64,000 nucleotides of DNA from Candidula unifasciata (taxonomy: Eukaryota; Mollusca; Gastropoda; Stylommatophora; Geomitridae), in contig CAJHNH020000202.1 of assembly GCA_905116865.2 (NCBI GenBank), positions 179,501 through 243,500 on the forward strand, written 5' to 3'. The first letter of the stretch is position 1, and each line of letters begins with the position of its first letter. Under the pieces are notes generated by a model. That model saw only the letters and a program-made list of their open reading frames with translations. It was not told the origin of the DNA and made no database searches. Below are positions 63,495 to 64,000 of the stretch, one piece after another. The translations under genes were made by a program, and so were the position numbers.

Positions 63495-64000
63495 CTGTCC
63501 TCGATGCTTCAAGTGACAGGTTCCTCTGCTTCTAGTGTTGAGCTGGCTTCTCTACAAATGAAGGCTCTATGAGGTCCATGAGACTAGTCCCTCGTCCTCT
63601 GAGGCTCAATGACTGAGGCTTAAAGATTATTCCTAACATATGAGGGTCCATGTTACTAGTCCGTATTCTTTCAACTCTTGATGGCCGAAGGCTGCCAAAG
63701 TGGTTTGTTACCCACTATTTATACTGAGATGCTGGAATGCGTGGTATTTGTTTTCTATTCACTACTGTTTCTGGAATATTCTTGTATGCTTAAACTTGTT
63801 TACTATGTACGTTCACTTTGAGAGGGCACGTTTACAATTACATCATACTATTTAGAGATTGTTCATTTGCAAAATATTTCTCTGTTAATAACAAATGATG
63901 ATTCTAGAAAATGAACACTAAGGTTTCCAAAACCTGTTGACTCTGGTACATCATAACTTTGCGCAATATCACCCCTCCTAACAAATATCTGATGGTTCTA
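63495..64000. other. Unassigned sequence
   Basis: AT-rich and unique, with three gaggctc/gagg-tccatg motifs at 63560-63655. Confidence 0.4.

Overview
The window is animal nuclear DNA, most likely from a mollusc or another lophotrochozoan. It is intron-rich and AT-leaning, and it is crowded with SINEs, LINE tails, MITEs and young minisatellites. There are no bacterial-type operons. The species cannot be fixed from the sequence alone.

The left 38 kb is one gene on the minus strand: capicua (cic), an HMG-box transcriptional repressor of the RTK/ERK pathway. I read 19 consecutive coding exons from 37879 down to 473. Every splice junction keeps phase, giving 3630 coding nt (about 1210 codons). 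The exons carry an ataxin-1-binding-type motif, the QSLSAL phosphosite block, the HMG box split over two exons, the MVICEE and IDLxC blocks, poly-Q, poly-N and His tracts, the [10 protein letters not shown] block, and a VKA..A..PV block near the left edge. The start codon exon and the 3' end with the C1 domain are not seen. The C1 end lies off the left edge, and the 5' exon was not recognised.

The introns hold most of the novelty. One 522-bp intron (25581-26102) is open, a multiple of three, and would encode a His-rich insert if retained. About seven introns carry a tandem array beginning at or close to the splice donor. One exon end has been locally triplicated together with its donor. One exon is squeezed between a MITE and a 65-bp minisatellite. 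Several minisatellites can be traced to a transposon seed, including a 20-bp array that grew out of a LINE RNase H tail.

The right 26 kb (38-64 kb) has no gene I can name. It contains a 7.5-kb, very young, gag-only LTR retrotransposon (41378-48878) with unusually long, nearly identical 2.46-kb LTRs. Around it are two unrelated 34-bp arrays, further minisatellites, microsatellites, long G and C runs, tRNA-derived SINEs and LINE ends. Weak candidates for promoters or first exons lie at 49.7 kb and 53.6-54.0 kb.

Repeat families are named here for convenience. S1 is a SINE with a GAA-rich tail, forward orientation ending in gaacgcaaagaagaag. S2 and S3 are two other SINE-like families. S5 is a short family starting with (TTC)n. 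Repeat boundaries were judged by eye and are approximate unless a target-site duplication is given.
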